Shown here piece by piece: positions 28,159 through 37,416 of a stretch of DNA of 64,000 nucleotides (positions are counted from its first letter, which is position 1; each line of letters begins with the position of its first letter). The notes beneath the pieces were generated by a model. It searched no databases and had not been told where the DNA came from. It saw only the letters and a program-made list of their open reading frames with translations. The translations under genes and the position numbers were made by a program. The DNA lies in the NCBI GenBank assembly GCA_964609625.1, contig CAZSRS010000015.1:26196-90195 (forward strand), given 5' to 3'. Source of the DNA: G963674665 sp964609625. GTDB lineage: Bacteria > Desulfobacterota > Desulfovibrionia > Desulfovibrionales > Desulfovibrionaceae.

Positions 28159-28668
28159 ATGAAAAACACCGGCATTCTTGTTTTGGCTCTGTTGTTGAGC
28201 ATGGCGCTGTGCGCGCCTGCTTTTTCCGCCACGAAGCACGACCAGCACGAAACACCCGGGGCACAGCCTGCCGAAGCGGTCCAGGGTGGAGAAGGCGACA
28301 CCGCCTCGCCAGAAGCCGAGGCTGCGGAGAAGGCCGCCAACCAGGAGAAGTTCCTTGCGGAAACCGCAGAACTGCGCAGGGAAGTGGTCCTGGACGAGAC
28401 CGAGTTGCAGGCCGTGCTTTCGGGACAGAACCCTGACCCGGCTTCAGCGCGGGCCCTGCGCGCGAAGATTTATGACAACCAGCAGAAGATTCAGGAAATC
28501 GCCAAGAAGTACAACGTGGAGACCGGCGGTTGCCCCATGATGCAAGGCAAGGGCATGGGTATGGGTATGATGCAGATGAAGGGCAAGTGCATGATGCGGA
28601 TGCACGGAAAAAAGGACGGCCAGGGCGCGGATGGCGATGCTCATGCCGGCCACGGTTCGGACGGGTAG
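28159..28668 (+). CDS. ZraP/Spy-like periplasmic metal-binding protein
   Basis: A 169-aa exported protein (signal ends near APAFSA) from ATG 28159, GGGAG upstream. Residues about 65-120 form the helical LxxRRxxx unit of the ZraP/Spy/CpxP family (ETAELRREVVLDETELQAVL). The C-terminal third is very rich in Met, His, Gly and Cys (GGCPMMQGKGMGMGMMQMKG), which looks like a Cu, Ni or Zn site. Probably a periplasmic metal buffer or chaperone. No adjacent two-component system is seen. Confidence 0.75.
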   Translation: MKNTGILVLALLLSMALCAPAFSATKHDQHETPGAQPAEAVQGGEGDTASPEAEAAEKAANQEKFLAETAELRREVVLDETELQAVLSGQNPDPASARALRAKIYDNQQKIQEIAKKYNVETGGCPMMQGKGMGMGMMQMKGKCMMRMHGKKDGQGADGDAHAGHGSDG

Positions 28669-28694
28669 AGCTTGCTTCGGCTTTGTTGAAAAAG

Positions 28695-28738
28695 GCGCGA
28701 GAGGGAAAACCCTTTGAAAAAGGTTTTTCCTCTCGCGC
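28695..28738. terminator. Long AT-core hairpin, terminator or dispersed palindrome
   Basis: Arms gcgcgagagggaaaaccctt and its near-complement aaggtttttcctctcgcgc pair over about 20 positions with one mismatch and a small loop. It follows the ZraP-like gene by 26 bases; the lipoprotein gene on the other strand ends at 28817. No T run follows, so it may be a repeated palindrome or protein-bound site instead. Confidence 0.5.
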
Positions 28739-28816
28739 TTCCCTTCATAAATTTGTTGAATCCACTCGGAAAGGTGTCCTCCTCCCGAGCAGATCTTTTG
28801 CGAAAAACGCTCCCCG

Positions 28817-29302
28817 CTATTCGGGTTCGTTGAGGTAGGCGCGGGTCACTTCCGGGGCGATTCCGGGGTAGGAGTTGTATCCCACCAACCGCCACCGGTA
28901 GATTACGCCCGGTGTCAGGCCGCAGTGGCGGAAGATGAACCTGCGCCCCTCGCGGCGAAAGTTGGCGCCTGGGGCGGTTTCATCCACCGTGGATTGGACG
29001 CGGGTCTCGGCGTGGAACGGGCAGGTAGGGCAGGAGGCGCCTTCTCCGGTCTCGGCGAGTTCCAGCACCATTCTGTCCAGGTTGCCGTGGGCGCCACCCA
29101 GTCGACCGCGCACCGTGAGGCAGCCGTCCTGCAATTCGCCCGTGGCGTCCCGGATGGAAAAACGCTCGCCTTCGGCCTTGGGTTCGGGCCATTGTTTGCG
29201 GCCGCAGCCCAGGCCCGCAGTGCAGAACAGCGCGAGCACTAGGAGCAGTAACAGCGGTCGGGAAAGATGCTTCACAAATCCGGATCGATACGTGGACGGC
29301 AT
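28817..29302 (-). CDS. Small lipoprotein of unknown function
   Basis: A 161-aa lipoprotein with basic N terminus, hydrophobic core and lipobox LGCG near Cys33. The mature part is about 128 residues with strands such as GCLTVRGRLGGAHGNLDRMVLEL and a CPTC motif (about residues 94-97). The pattern resembles a fibronectin-type fold seen in predicted Desulfovibrio lipoproteins, which is inference. Four bases downstream of mutS; possible read-through from it. Confidence 0.65.
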   Translation of the reverse strand: MPSTYRSGFVKHLSRPLLLLLVLALFCTAGLGCGRKQWPEPKAEGERFSIRDATGELQDGCLTVRGRLGGAHGNLDRMVLELAETGEGASCPTCPFHAETRVQSTVDETAPGANFRREGRRFIFRHCGLTPGVIYRWRLVGYNSYPGIAPEVTRAYLNEPE

Positions 29303-29306
29303 GGCC

Positions 29307-32003
29307 TCACCCCCAATTCCCTTTCCATTGGTGCAACAGGTTCAATGCCTCGAGTGGTGTCAATCGCTCTATATCCAGCTGGTGCAAGGCGTCAAGGAGG
29401 GGGTGCGCGAGTTCCTCGGCATCCACCTCTTGGGCATCGGGCGGAGGGCCAGTGATCGTGGGCAGGCCTGGGAGTAGATTCTGCATACTGACCACCCGGT
29501 GCACGCGCTCGTTGGCGTCGCGGGCCTTTTGTTCCAGTTCCTGCAGCAGGTCGCGGGCGCGCTGCACCACATTGCGGGGCACTCCCGCCAACTTGGCCAC
29601 CTCGATGCCGTAGCTGCGGTCGGCCGGGCCGGGTACCAGCTTGCGCAGAAAGACGATATCGCCCCCCCATTCCTTGACCGCGATATTCAGGTTGCAGACA
29701 CCCTCGATGCGTCCTTCAAGAGAGGTGAGTTCGTGGTAATGGGTGGCGAAGAGGGTGCGCACGCCGCCGCTGCGCCCGGCAAGGTCCTCCACAACGGCCC
29801 AGGCCAGGGCCAGGCCATCGAAGGTGCTGGTGCCACGACCGATTTCGTCAAGAATCACCAGACTGCGTTTGGTGGCCTGGCGCAGGATGCGTGCGGTTTC
29901 GGTCATTTCCACCATGAAGGTGCTCTGCCCTTGTGCCAGATTGTCCGATGCGCCCACGCGGGAGAAGACACGGTCCACCAAGCCGATGCGGGCGGACTTG
30001 GCCGGCACGAAGGAACCGACCTGGGCCAGGATGCAGATCAGCGCTGTCTGGCGCAGTACTGTGGACTTGCCGGCCATGTTCGGCCCGGTGATCAGCAGCA
30101 ACCGCCTGTGCTCGTCCAGACGCAGGTCGTTGGGCACGAAGTCCGCCGCGCCCTGCACGGCTTCCACCACGGGATGGCGGCCGGCAGTGATTTCCAGGGA
30201 TCGCTCGGCATCGAGGATGGGGCGGGTCCAGTCGTTGCGGCGGGCCGCCTCGGCCAGGGCCTGCCAGTAGTCCAGCGCGGCCAGAAACTGGGCCATGAAC
30301 AGGAACCTGGGTCTGGCCTTGGCCACCTCGTCGCGCAGCTCCTGGAACATGGCGTACTCCAGGTTCTTGCGCTGCTCCACCGCGCTGATGATTTTCTCCT
30401 CCAGCTCCTTGAGCTGGGGGGTGGTGAAGCGTTCGCAATTGGCCAGGGTCTGGCGGCGGGTGAAATGATAGGGGACCTTGTCGGCCTGGGATGACGGCAA
30501 CTCCAGGTAATAGCCGAACACTTTATTGAAGCCCAACTTCAACTTTGCCAGGCCGGAGGATTCCTGCTCCCTGGCCAGCATGTCCTGGAGCAGGGATTCG
30601 CCGTCCTCGGCCAGCAGGATCAGTTCGTCCAGCTCCGGGGAATATCCTCGGCGGAAGAGCCCGCCCTCGGTGACCAAGTGCGGCGGGGAGTCGGCCAGGG
30701 CGTTTGTCAGCAGCCGGCGGTAGTCGGTCAGGTCGTCCCACTCCTGGAGCATGCTGCGCAGTAATTCGGGTTGCGCTTCAGGTTGTGGTTCCTGCTGGGT
30801 GTCGGGGAGGGGCGTGGCGTCGGCTGTTTCGGGAGTATCTGGCTCCAGCATGGTGCGCAGCATGGGCAGGGCGCCCAGGCTTTCGCGCAGGGAAACGAAG
30901 TCCTTGGGCGTGGCACGACCGAGAAAGATACGAGTGGAGAGGCGCTCCAGGTCGTAGACGCCCTTGAGCTGTTCACGCAGGCCGGCGCGTAGTTGGGTAC
31001 GCCGGAAGAAGTGTTCCACCACGTCCAGGGTCTTTTCGATGGGGGCGCGTTCCCGCCAGGGTTGACGGAGGCGTTCTTGCAGCAAACGCCCCCCCATGGG
31101 GGTGAGGGTGTGGTCCAGGACGTTCCAAAGGGTGCCCCGGCCGGACTTGCCGTCGAGGCGGCGGAATAGCTCGAGGTTGCGCTCCGTGACGTCGTCGATG
31201 AGCAGATGTTTGCCCAAGAGCAGGGGCTTGAACTGCCCGAGGTGTGCGAGATCATGCTTCTGGGTCTGCATCAGATAGGAGACGATGGCGCCGCAGGCCT
31301 GCACCAGTTCGCGCTTGTCGTGTAGGTCAAGGACGTGGAGATCGCTCACGCCCTGTGCGTCGAGCAGCCGCTTGGCCGCGCCGGTGTAGTCGAAGTACGC
31401 GCGCGTGGGCAGGCGGTTGATGAAGCCGCGCCGGTGTTCACCATCCTTGGGCGCCGCCTGCTCCTCGGGCAGGAGTAGTTCGCGGGCCGCGATTTTTTCC
31501 GCCCACTGCCAGAGTTCCGCCTCCTTCTTGCCATGCAGGCCCGTCCACTGCCCGGTGGAGAAGTCCACCCAGGCCAAGCCTCCGGCGGCGTTGGTTCTGC
31601 TCCAGAAGATGGCGGCAAGGAAGTTGTTGGTCTTGGCCGTGAGATTGGCATCCTCGAGCACGGTGCCGGGGGTCAGGACCCTGGTCACGGCGCGTTTGAC
31701 CAGCCCCTTGGCCAACTTGGGATCCTCGATCTGGTCGCAGATGGCGATCTTGTACCCCTTTTCCAGGAGTTGACCGAGGTAGGCTTCCACTGCGTGATGC
31801 GGCACCCCGCACATGGGTACTCTGGCCTCAGCCTTGGGATTGCGGCTGGTAAGGGCGATCTGCAGTTCCCTTGCCGTTGTCTCGGCGTCTTCGAAGAACA
31901 GCTCGTAGAAGTCCCCCATGCGGAAAAAGAGCAGGGCATCGGGGTACTCCGCCTTGATGCTCATGTACTGCTCGAACATTGGGGTGAGTTTTTGTTCGGC
32001 CAT
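29307..32003 (-). CDS. mutS: DNA mismatch repair protein MutS
   Basis: An 898-aa MutS with mismatch-binding N domain, connector, core, clamp and ATPase. At the N terminus LTPMFEQYMSIK leads to MGDFYELFFEDA with the Phe-x-Glu mismatch reader near residues 31-33. The Walker A GPNMAGKSTVLRQ, the DEIGRGTSTFDG Walker B region and ATHYHELT are all present. No MutL in the window. Slightly longer than E. coli MutS (853), with an insertion in the core region (residues about 400-430). Confidence 0.96.
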   Translation of the reverse strand: MAEQKLTPMFEQYMSIKAEYPDALLFFRMGDFYELFFEDAETTARELQIALTSRNPKAEARVPMCGVPHHAVEAYLGQLLEKGYKIAICDQIEDPKLAKGLVKRAVTRVLTPGTVLEDANLTAKTNNFLAAIFWSRTNAAGGLAWVDFSTGQWTGLHGKKEAELWQWAEKIAARELLLPEEQAAPKDGEHRRGFINRLPTRAYFDYTGAAKRLLDAQGVSDLHVLDLHDKRELVQACGAIVSYLMQTQKHDLAHLGQFKPLLLGKHLLIDDVTERNLELFRRLDGKSGRGTLWNVLDHTLTPMGGRLLQERLRQPWRERAPIEKTLDVVEHFFRRTQLRAGLREQLKGVYDLERLSTRIFLGRATPKDFVSLRESLGALPMLRTMLEPDTPETADATPLPDTQQEPQPEAQPELLRSMLQEWDDLTDYRRLLTNALADSPPHLVTEGGLFRRGYSPELDELILLAEDGESLLQDMLAREQESSGLAKLKLGFNKVFGYYLELPSSQADKVPYHFTRRQTLANCERFTTPQLKELEEKIISAVEQRKNLEYAMFQELRDEVAKARPRFLFMAQFLAALDYWQALAEAARRNDWTRPILDAERSLEITAGRHPVVEAVQGAADFVPNDLRLDEHRRLLLITGPNMAGKSTVLRQTALICILAQVGSFVPAKSARIGLVDRVFSRVGASDNLAQGQSTFMVEMTETARILRQATKRSLVILDEIGRGTSTFDGLALAWAVVEDLAGRSGGVRTLFATHYHELTSLEGRIEGVCNLNIAVKEWGGDIVFLRKLVPGPADRSYGIEVAKLAGVPRNVVQRARDLLQELEQKARDANERVHRVVSMQNLLPGLPTITGPPPDAQEVDAEELAHPLLDALHQLDIERLTPLEALNLLHQWKGNWG

Positions 32004-32083
32004 TGCCAGTCAGGGCTGAGAGTTCAAGGAAATATCACGGACAGGAGCGTCGGCGTCGAAAAACAGTAAAGCATTACATGAGG

Positions 32084-33241
32084 CTAATTGTGCAGGGCAA
32101 TGCGAAAGCCGATGGAATACCAACTCTGGCAACGTGGGCAGACGAAAAAGACCTGCTCCCGCTTGAGTCCGCAACGGCGGCAGACAAAACGTTCAAGCTG
32201 GCGGGCCTGGGCAATGAAAAACTTGATCTGACTCTCGAAGACCGGGGTCAACTCCTGCTGATGCAGGCCCAGGGCTAGAAGTTCCAGTCGTGCGGGCCAG
32301 AAGTCCTCGGAGATCAGCAAGGTCTTCTCGATCCAATTGCCCGCCTTTTCCACATCACCGCAGGCCAATAGCATCAGGGCGCCGTAATAACTGAGCAGCA
32401 GTTCCGGGACTCCCTGATCGAGCAAGGGGAGCAGGACATGGCAAAGGGGTAGAACTTGTGGCGGCTGCGACATGGATGCGTCGTAGGGCATGATTTGTGC
32501 CGGGGTGTCAGGCAGCTTCATGGCCCTGGAGAGCAGCCCCTCGAGGAGCACGAAGCGCATCTCGGTGGGTACGGCCTGGAAGGCATGTTGGAAAAGTCCC
32601 GCGGCCTTTTTGGGGGCGTCGGCCTCCACCGCGCGCATGATCTGCTCCAGCCAGGCTTCGACGCAGCCGGGGTTGCTCTTGAGCGCCTTGCCCAGCCACT
32701 TTTTACCGGCCTGTTCTTCACCTTTGGCAAAATGCTTCTGCGCCAGGCGGACCATGTAATGGGCCTGCGCTATGGGGTTGCGCAGCTGGCCATAATACCT
32801 GGCGGCTCGCTCGAAATCATTGCTTTCAGCTGTGAGTCTGGCCATTTCGCGGAGAATGGCCTCGTCTTCTCCCACCAGGGCGGCTGCCTCTTCAAAAGAG
32901 TGCAGGGCGCGATCCACCAACCCCCCGCGTTTGTAGTCCCGCCCCAGTTCGAACAATGCCCTGGCCTTGAACCGTCTGTTCAGGCCCGGTCGCAGGATGA
33001 GACTGGTGCGAATCTGCACTGCCCGTTCTATCTCGCCTTGGGCGCGGTAGAGATTGCCCAGGGCGAGATAGATTTCCACCAGGTCGGGGTTGTTCTTGAC
33101 CAGTTGGCTGAGTTCATTGATGGCAGCCAAGGTGTCCTGGGAGGCCGGGAGATGTCCGGAGTGTTCATCGGACCAGGCCGCGTCGATCCGATCCCGCTCT
33201 TTTCGGCCCCTGCCGCGGACAATGGACTTGAAGATGGACAC
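32084..33241 (-). CDS. lapB: LapB (YciM)-like TPR and zinc-ribbon protein
   Basis: A 385-aa protein made of TPR repeats (about residues 35-340) with a C-terminal rubredoxin-like zinc ribbon FVCRRCGLKREQVFFVCPRC. That order is the LapB pattern. In E. coli LapB anchors LpxC turnover to FtsH and so balances LPS synthesis. Here no N-terminal membrane helix is evident; LapA is encoded 11 bases upstream, which supports the pair. GTG start at 33241, with AGGT upstream. Confidence 0.85.
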   Translation of the reverse strand: MSIFKSIVRGRGRKERDRIDAAWSDEHSGHLPASQDTLAAINELSQLVKNNPDLVEIYLALGNLYRAQGEIERAVQIRTSLILRPGLNRRFKARALFELGRDYKRGGLVDRALHSFEEAAALVGEDEAILREMARLTAESNDFERAARYYGQLRNPIAQAHYMVRLAQKHFAKGEEQAGKKWLGKALKSNPGCVEAWLEQIMRAVEADAPKKAAGLFQHAFQAVPTEMRFVLLEGLLSRAMKLPDTPAQIMPYDASMSQPPQVLPLCHVLLPLLDQGVPELLLSYYGALMLLACGDVEKAGNWIEKTLLISEDFWPARLELLALGLHQQELTPVFESQIKFFIAQARQLERFVCRRCGLKREQVFFVCPRCQSWYSIGFRIALHN

Positions 33242-33252
33242 GGAGGTACCTG

Positions 33253-33636
33253 TCAGCTGTAGGAAGATTCAGGCTTGTCTTCCTTCTCGGGCGATGCTTC
33301 TCCGTGGCCGGCGTGCATGGAGTTGTCCAGAGGAAGGTTCCGCAGGGAATTGACCTCCTGCTCCAGCTTGGCGATGCGGCTTCTGTTGTGCTTGATCTCC
33401 TTGGTCAGGCGGATCTTGTCCAAAATGAAGTAGAAAAGCACCAGCGCGCCACCCAAAATGAACCCGATGAGCAGCAGGAAGTAGAAGGGCAGGGGCACCG
33501 ACTTGAGCGTCAGGGATTCGGTGAAAAAGGACAGCTTCAAGGACATGGATTGCGACAACACATCGGTATTTTGGATGAAGAACATCATGGAGATGAAGAA
33601 GAGCAGGATCAGAAAAATCACCTTGACGAAGCGCAT
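33253..33636 (-). CDS. lapA: LapA-domain membrane protein
   Basis: A 127-aa protein with two membrane segments (FVKVIFLILLFFISMMFF and PFYFLLLIGFILGGALVLFY) and a cytosolic coiled coil, the DUF1049/LapA layout. It pairs with LapB in LPS control. ATG 33636 has AGGAGGAAG upstream. The C-terminal tail is charged and disordered. Confidence 0.85.
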   Translation of the reverse strand: MRFVKVIFLILLFFISMMFFIQNTDVLSQSMSLKLSFFTESLTLKSVPLPFYFLLLIGFILGGALVLFYFILDKIRLTKEIKHNRSRIAKLEQEVNSLRNLPLDNSMHAGHGEASPEKEDKPESSYS

Positions 33637-33649
33637 GGACTTCCTCCTT

Positions 33650-34144
33650 TTATCCGTTGCTTGAAATATCCACGAACATGGGTTTGAGCTTGTCGTAGGA
33701 GGCCAGAAGATGTTCAGGGATGACTCTGGTCTCGGAAAATACGGCCATGAAGGACGAGTCGCCGTTCCAGCGTGGCACCACGTGGAAGTGCAGATGCTCC
33801 CGGATACCCGCGCCCGCGGCCTCGCCGATGTTCAGACCGAGATTGACGCCCGCGGGGTTGAACAACTGCTGCACGATGCGCACGCACTGTTGCATGAGTT
33901 CCATCATTTCCTGCATTTCCTGTGGGGAGCAGTCCACGATGTTCATGATATGCCGGTAGGGTGTGACCATCAAGTGTCCGTTGTTGTAGGGAAACTTGTT
34001 CATGATCACGAAACAGTGCTGGCCGCGGTGCAGCACCAGCCGTTTCCGATCCTCCTGTGTGTGCCGCGGCAGGCAGAAGACGCAGGTGTCGGGTTTCGGA
34101 CCAAGAATGTAGTCGATGCGCCAGGGCGCCCATAGGTTTTGCAT
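33650..34144 (-). CDS. HIT family hydrolase
   Basis: A 164-aa HIT protein with the triad HLHFHVVPRW near residues 105-114 and CVFC near residues 21-24. HIT enzymes hydrolyse dinucleotide polyphosphates or nucleoside phosphoramidates; the WAPWRIDYILG start marks the bacterial Fhit/Ap4A-like branch. It begins 5 bases from the stop of the upstream LOG-like gene and is followed after 13 bases by lapA. Confidence 0.88.
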   Translation of the reverse strand: MQNLWAPWRIDYILGPKPDTCVFCLPRHTQEDRKRLVLHRGQHCFVIMNKFPYNNGHLMVTPYRHIMNIVDCSPQEMQEMMELMQQCVRIVQQLFNPAGVNLGLNIGEAAGAGIREHLHFHVVPRWNGDSSFMAVFSETRVIPEHLLASYDKLKPMFVDISSNG

Positions 34145-34149
34145 CTAGG

Positions 34150-34641
34150 TCAGGTTCCTTGTCGAGAGTCCAGTGCCTGGCAGGCCAGTTCCACGGCGTG
34201 CGCGGCGTTTCTGGCCGGCAGAACTCCGGGTAGGTCGCCCCATTTACCAAGCGCGATAACGGTCTTACCCGTTTTTTGCGCTAAAGCCAATTCTGAAAGC
34301 GTGCCAGTGCCTCCTTCGACGGCGATGACCACATCGCCGTTGAGAATCACCAGATAGTTGCGCATATGGGAGAGGCTGGTGGCCAGGGGTACGTGCACGA
34401 AGGGGTTGGCCCGGGTATAGTCGTCTCCCGGCAGGATGCCGATGGTCAGGCCGCCGGCCTTGTTCGCGCCTTCGCATACCGCCTGCATCACGCCCCCTAG
34501 TCCACCGCAGACGATGCCGAATCCCTTCCGCGCCAGCAGCGTGCCCAGTTCCGTGGCCATGGCGGCAACGGTTGCGTCACAGGCGCCGGCGCCGATGACC
34601 GCGGCGCGTTTGTCCGGGATGGTCTCGAATCTGCGGCTCAT
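34150..34641 (-). CDS. TIGR00725-type LOG-like Rossmann protein
   Basis: A 163-aa protein. From ATG 34641 (AGGAG ribosome site) the protein starts AAVIGAGACD and has GIVCGGLGGVMQAVCEGA and VEGGTGTLSELALA, motifs of the DNA processing/LOG-related Rossmann family. The second motif lacks the Arg of typical LOG enzymes, so activity is uncertain. It is distinct from the LOG protein at 12118. Co-directional with the HIT gene. Confidence 0.78.
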   Translation of the reverse strand: MSRRFETIPDKRAAVIGAGACDATVAAMATELGTLLARKGFGIVCGGLGGVMQAVCEGANKAGGLTIGILPGDDYTRANPFVHVPLATSLSHMRNYLVILNGDVVIAVEGGTGTLSELALAQKTGKTVIALGKWGDLPGVLPARNAAHAVELACQALDSRQGT

Positions 34642-34722
34642 GCTTTTCTCCTGCTTGTGGAAAGCGCAGCATGCGGCAAAGTACACCCGCCAGCCACCAA
34701 GGGCAAGACCGCGGGAGCGTGA

Positions 34723-37401
34723 TCACCCAGGCAAGATGTCCTTTTCGCGCATGATACGCTCGGCCACCGCCAACTGTGAGAGCAGGCTCGGAGCCTTGCC
34801 GTCAATCTTGGCGGCCATCACCTCCTGCAACACCTCGCCGACCATGGGGCTGGGCTCGAGCCCCATGGCCAGCAGGTCCTTGCCCGTGATGTCCAGCTTG
34901 ATGTGCTGGAGAGTTGCCAAGTAATTGGAGACACTGCGTTTGATTTTTTCCTGTTTGCTCCGGGCCATGATGTACAGCACCCCTTCCAGCCGAATGGGTT
35001 CCAGCAGGAAAAAGAGTTGACTGAGAGGGTCGTTGCGTGCGTTCCAGTGCAATATTTTTTCATTGGCCTCGAAGACCAACAGCCGTAAGGAGAGAAAATC
35101 CCGCTCCAGTTTTTTTGAAAACTTCAAGCGTTGGGTCAGGGATTCAGCCTCGGTTTCGCTCCAACCCGAGGTCAGGGCCAATAAATAGGCTATCCAGCTC
35201 ACTGGCTGGGGGTCCACGTAGAGCAGTTTGTACCAGCTCAGCACACGCTCCAATTCCCCGAGCAGGGATTCGAGACTGGGGGAGAGCTTCAGCTTGGGAT
35301 GGATGGCCGGCAGGAGTTCCAGCCTGTTCATGGAGCGCAGGCAGGACAAGGGATGTCCTTCCTCAAGTATCAGTTTAAGTTCATGGAAGAGCCGGGCACC
35401 TGAAAGCCGTTTCAACAGGTCGAGCTGCAGGGCGTTTTTGATCAGGCGCAGGGTCTGGGCTCCGATCTTGAAATCAAAGCGTTGCTCGAAGCGAACGGCC
35501 CGTAGCATTCGTGTGGGGTCTTCCACGAAGCTCAGGGAGTGAAGTACCCGCAGGGCCTTTTCCTTGATGTCTCGTTGCGCCCCAAAGAAGTCCACCAGCC
35601 GGCCAAAATGCCCAGGATTGAGCTGTACGGCCAGGGCGTTGATGGTGAAGTCGCGGCGGAACAGGTCCATCTTGATGGAAGAAAGCTCCACCGTGGGCAG
35701 GGCCGCCGGATACTCGTAATACTCCAGCCGGGCCGTGGCCACGTCCAGGTGTTGCTCCTCCTCGCCGGGTTCATGGCTCAGGATGACCACCGCGGTCTTG
35801 AATTTGTAATGGGGGCGCACCCGGCCGTCGAGCTTCCTGGCCAGTGCCTTGGCAAAGGCAATGCCGTCTCCCTCCACCACCAGGTCGATGTCCAGGTTCT
35901 GACGCCTGAGCAGGATGTCACGCACAAAGCCACCCACCACATAGACTGCCGTGCCGAGTTCCTGGCCGAGGTGTCCAGCCTGCTGCAGTAGTTCATAGTG
36001 CCGTTGGGGCAGGCGCTCCTTGAGCAGGGTGCGGATGTTACGCTCGCGCCCTTTTTCAGGGAGCAGGGTTTCGGGAATGCGCGCCGGTTCTTCGATGAGC
36101 GTGTTGATCAGATCGGTGCGGGTGATCACCCCCACGATGGAGCCGTTGTCCACCACCGGAGCCAGGCGTTGGTGCTGGCCGATGATGATCTCGATGACCG
36201 GGTAAAGGTCGCTGTTGGGGTGCACGATGGAGCACTCGCGCTGCATGTACTCGTCCACGGCCATGTTTCCCAGATCATGCGCCACGGCACGCACCGCGAT
36301 GGCCAGGTCCAAAACCCCGGTGCAACGTAGGGAACCCTTCTCCACCACGGGCATTGCCTTGAACCCAAAGCGGTTCATGAGTTCTACGGCGTGGATGATA
36401 GTGGAGTCCTGCTCCAGGACAATTGGGGGGGCGGACATGATGTCCTTGACCAGGAAGTGGGGGTTGATGTGGGAGTAGAGCAGGGCGAAGAGTTCGTCAC
36501 GCACTTGTGACAACGTGCGGTCCTTGATGTTCGCAGAAGCCGCGAAAGCGTGCCCTCCACCCCCCAGGGAAGTGCAAATCTGTCCCACATCCACGTCCGG
36601 AGTCCGGCTTCTGGCCACGAGCACGATCCGATCCTGCATGCGTCCAAGGGCGAACAAGGTCCGAATGTTCTGGATATCCAACATCTTGTGCACGAGCAGG
36701 GCAAAATCGCCCATGTATTGCTCCAGGGAGACTTCGGTGATGATCACCCGCACGCCGTTGATGTCATGTGCTTGTGCCGATTCAAGGAGATCGTTGAGGA
36801 TGGTGATCTGTTCGGCTGTGAGGTCGCGGTGCAGGAGGTCGGCGATGACGTTGAGGTCCATTCCCTGGTTCTTGAGCCAGGCCGCGGCCAGGAAGTCGTG
36901 CTCCGTGGTGGAGGTGAAGGTGAAGGAACCGGTATCCTCGAAGATACCGCAACCCAGAATGGTGGCTTCGTCCTCGGTGAGGCGCAGGCCTTTGTCACGG
37001 ATGCGCAGGGTGAGGATGGAGGTGGTGGCGCCCCAGGGCAGTACCGCGCCGGTGGAGTAGGGCAGATCGTCCTCGGAATCGGGGTGATGGTCATAGGCGT
37101 GGATCTCCAATCCCTCCTTGTTCAGAATGCCCTGCACATGGGAGAGTCGCGAGCGTTGTCTGGTGTCCACCAGCACGAGGGTCTGCACGGACTCCGAGTC
37201 CAGGTCGCGGGCGTTGATGAAGTCGAAGAGATAGGTGGCGCTTTCTATAAAGAAATTGCGCAAGGTCTTCTCCTGGCTGCCGGGAAAGATCAGGGCCGCT
37301 CCGGGATAGAGCTTGCTGGCCGCGATCATGGCGGCCAGGGCGTCGAAATCGGCGTTACTGTGCGCCGTGATGATGGTCGTGGCCTTGCGTTTTTCAGTCA
37401 T
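34723..37401 (-). CDS. CBS-DHH-tRNA nucleotidyltransferase (CCA-type) fusion
   Basis: An 892-aa multidomain protein. N terminus: DHH phosphoesterase (AHSNADFDALA near residue 14, VLVDTRQ, DHHPD near 109) with its DHHA1 part (GGGGHAFAASANI). Middle: two CBS modules (residues about 315-440). C terminus: a class II nucleotidyltransferase (GGFVRDILLRR, DIDLVVEGD, RRDFTINALAVQL and DPTRMLRAVRFEQRF). This fusion is known in Aquifex and deltaproteobacteria, often as an A-adding or CCA-adding enzyme with the DHH module as possible regulator. Complete, no frame break. Confidence 0.88.
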   Translation of the reverse strand: MTEKRKATTIITAHSNADFDALAAMIAASKLYPGAALIFPGSQEKTLRNFFIESATYLFDFINARDLDSESVQTLVLVDTRQRSRLSHVQGILNKEGLEIHAYDHHPDSEDDLPYSTGAVLPWGATTSILTLRIRDKGLRLTEDEATILGCGIFEDTGSFTFTSTTEHDFLAAAWLKNQGMDLNVIADLLHRDLTAEQITILNDLLESAQAHDINGVRVIITEVSLEQYMGDFALLVHKMLDIQNIRTLFALGRMQDRIVLVARSRTPDVDVGQICTSLGGGGHAFAASANIKDRTLSQVRDELFALLYSHINPHFLVKDIMSAPPIVLEQDSTIIHAVELMNRFGFKAMPVVEKGSLRCTGVLDLAIAVRAVAHDLGNMAVDEYMQRECSIVHPNSDLYPVIEIIIGQHQRLAPVVDNGSIVGVITRTDLINTLIEEPARIPETLLPEKGRERNIRTLLKERLPQRHYELLQQAGHLGQELGTAVYVVGGFVRDILLRRQNLDIDLVVEGDGIAFAKALARKLDGRVRPHYKFKTAVVILSHEPGEEEQHLDVATARLEYYEYPAALPTVELSSIKMDLFRRDFTINALAVQLNPGHFGRLVDFFGAQRDIKEKALRVLHSLSFVEDPTRMLRAVRFEQRFDFKIGAQTLRLIKNALQLDLLKRLSGARLFHELKLILEEGHPLSCLRSMNRLELLPAIHPKLKLSPSLESLLGELERVLSWYKLLYVDPQPVSWIAYLLALTSGWSETEAESLTQRLKFSKKLERDFLSLRLLVFEANEKILHWNARNDPLSQLFFLLEPIRLEGVLYIMARSKQEKIKRSVSNYLATLQHIKLDITGKDLLAMGLEPSPMVGEVLQEVMAAKIDGKAPSLLSQLAVAERIMREKDILPG

Positions 37402-37416
37402 GCGTGTCGTTGCGCC

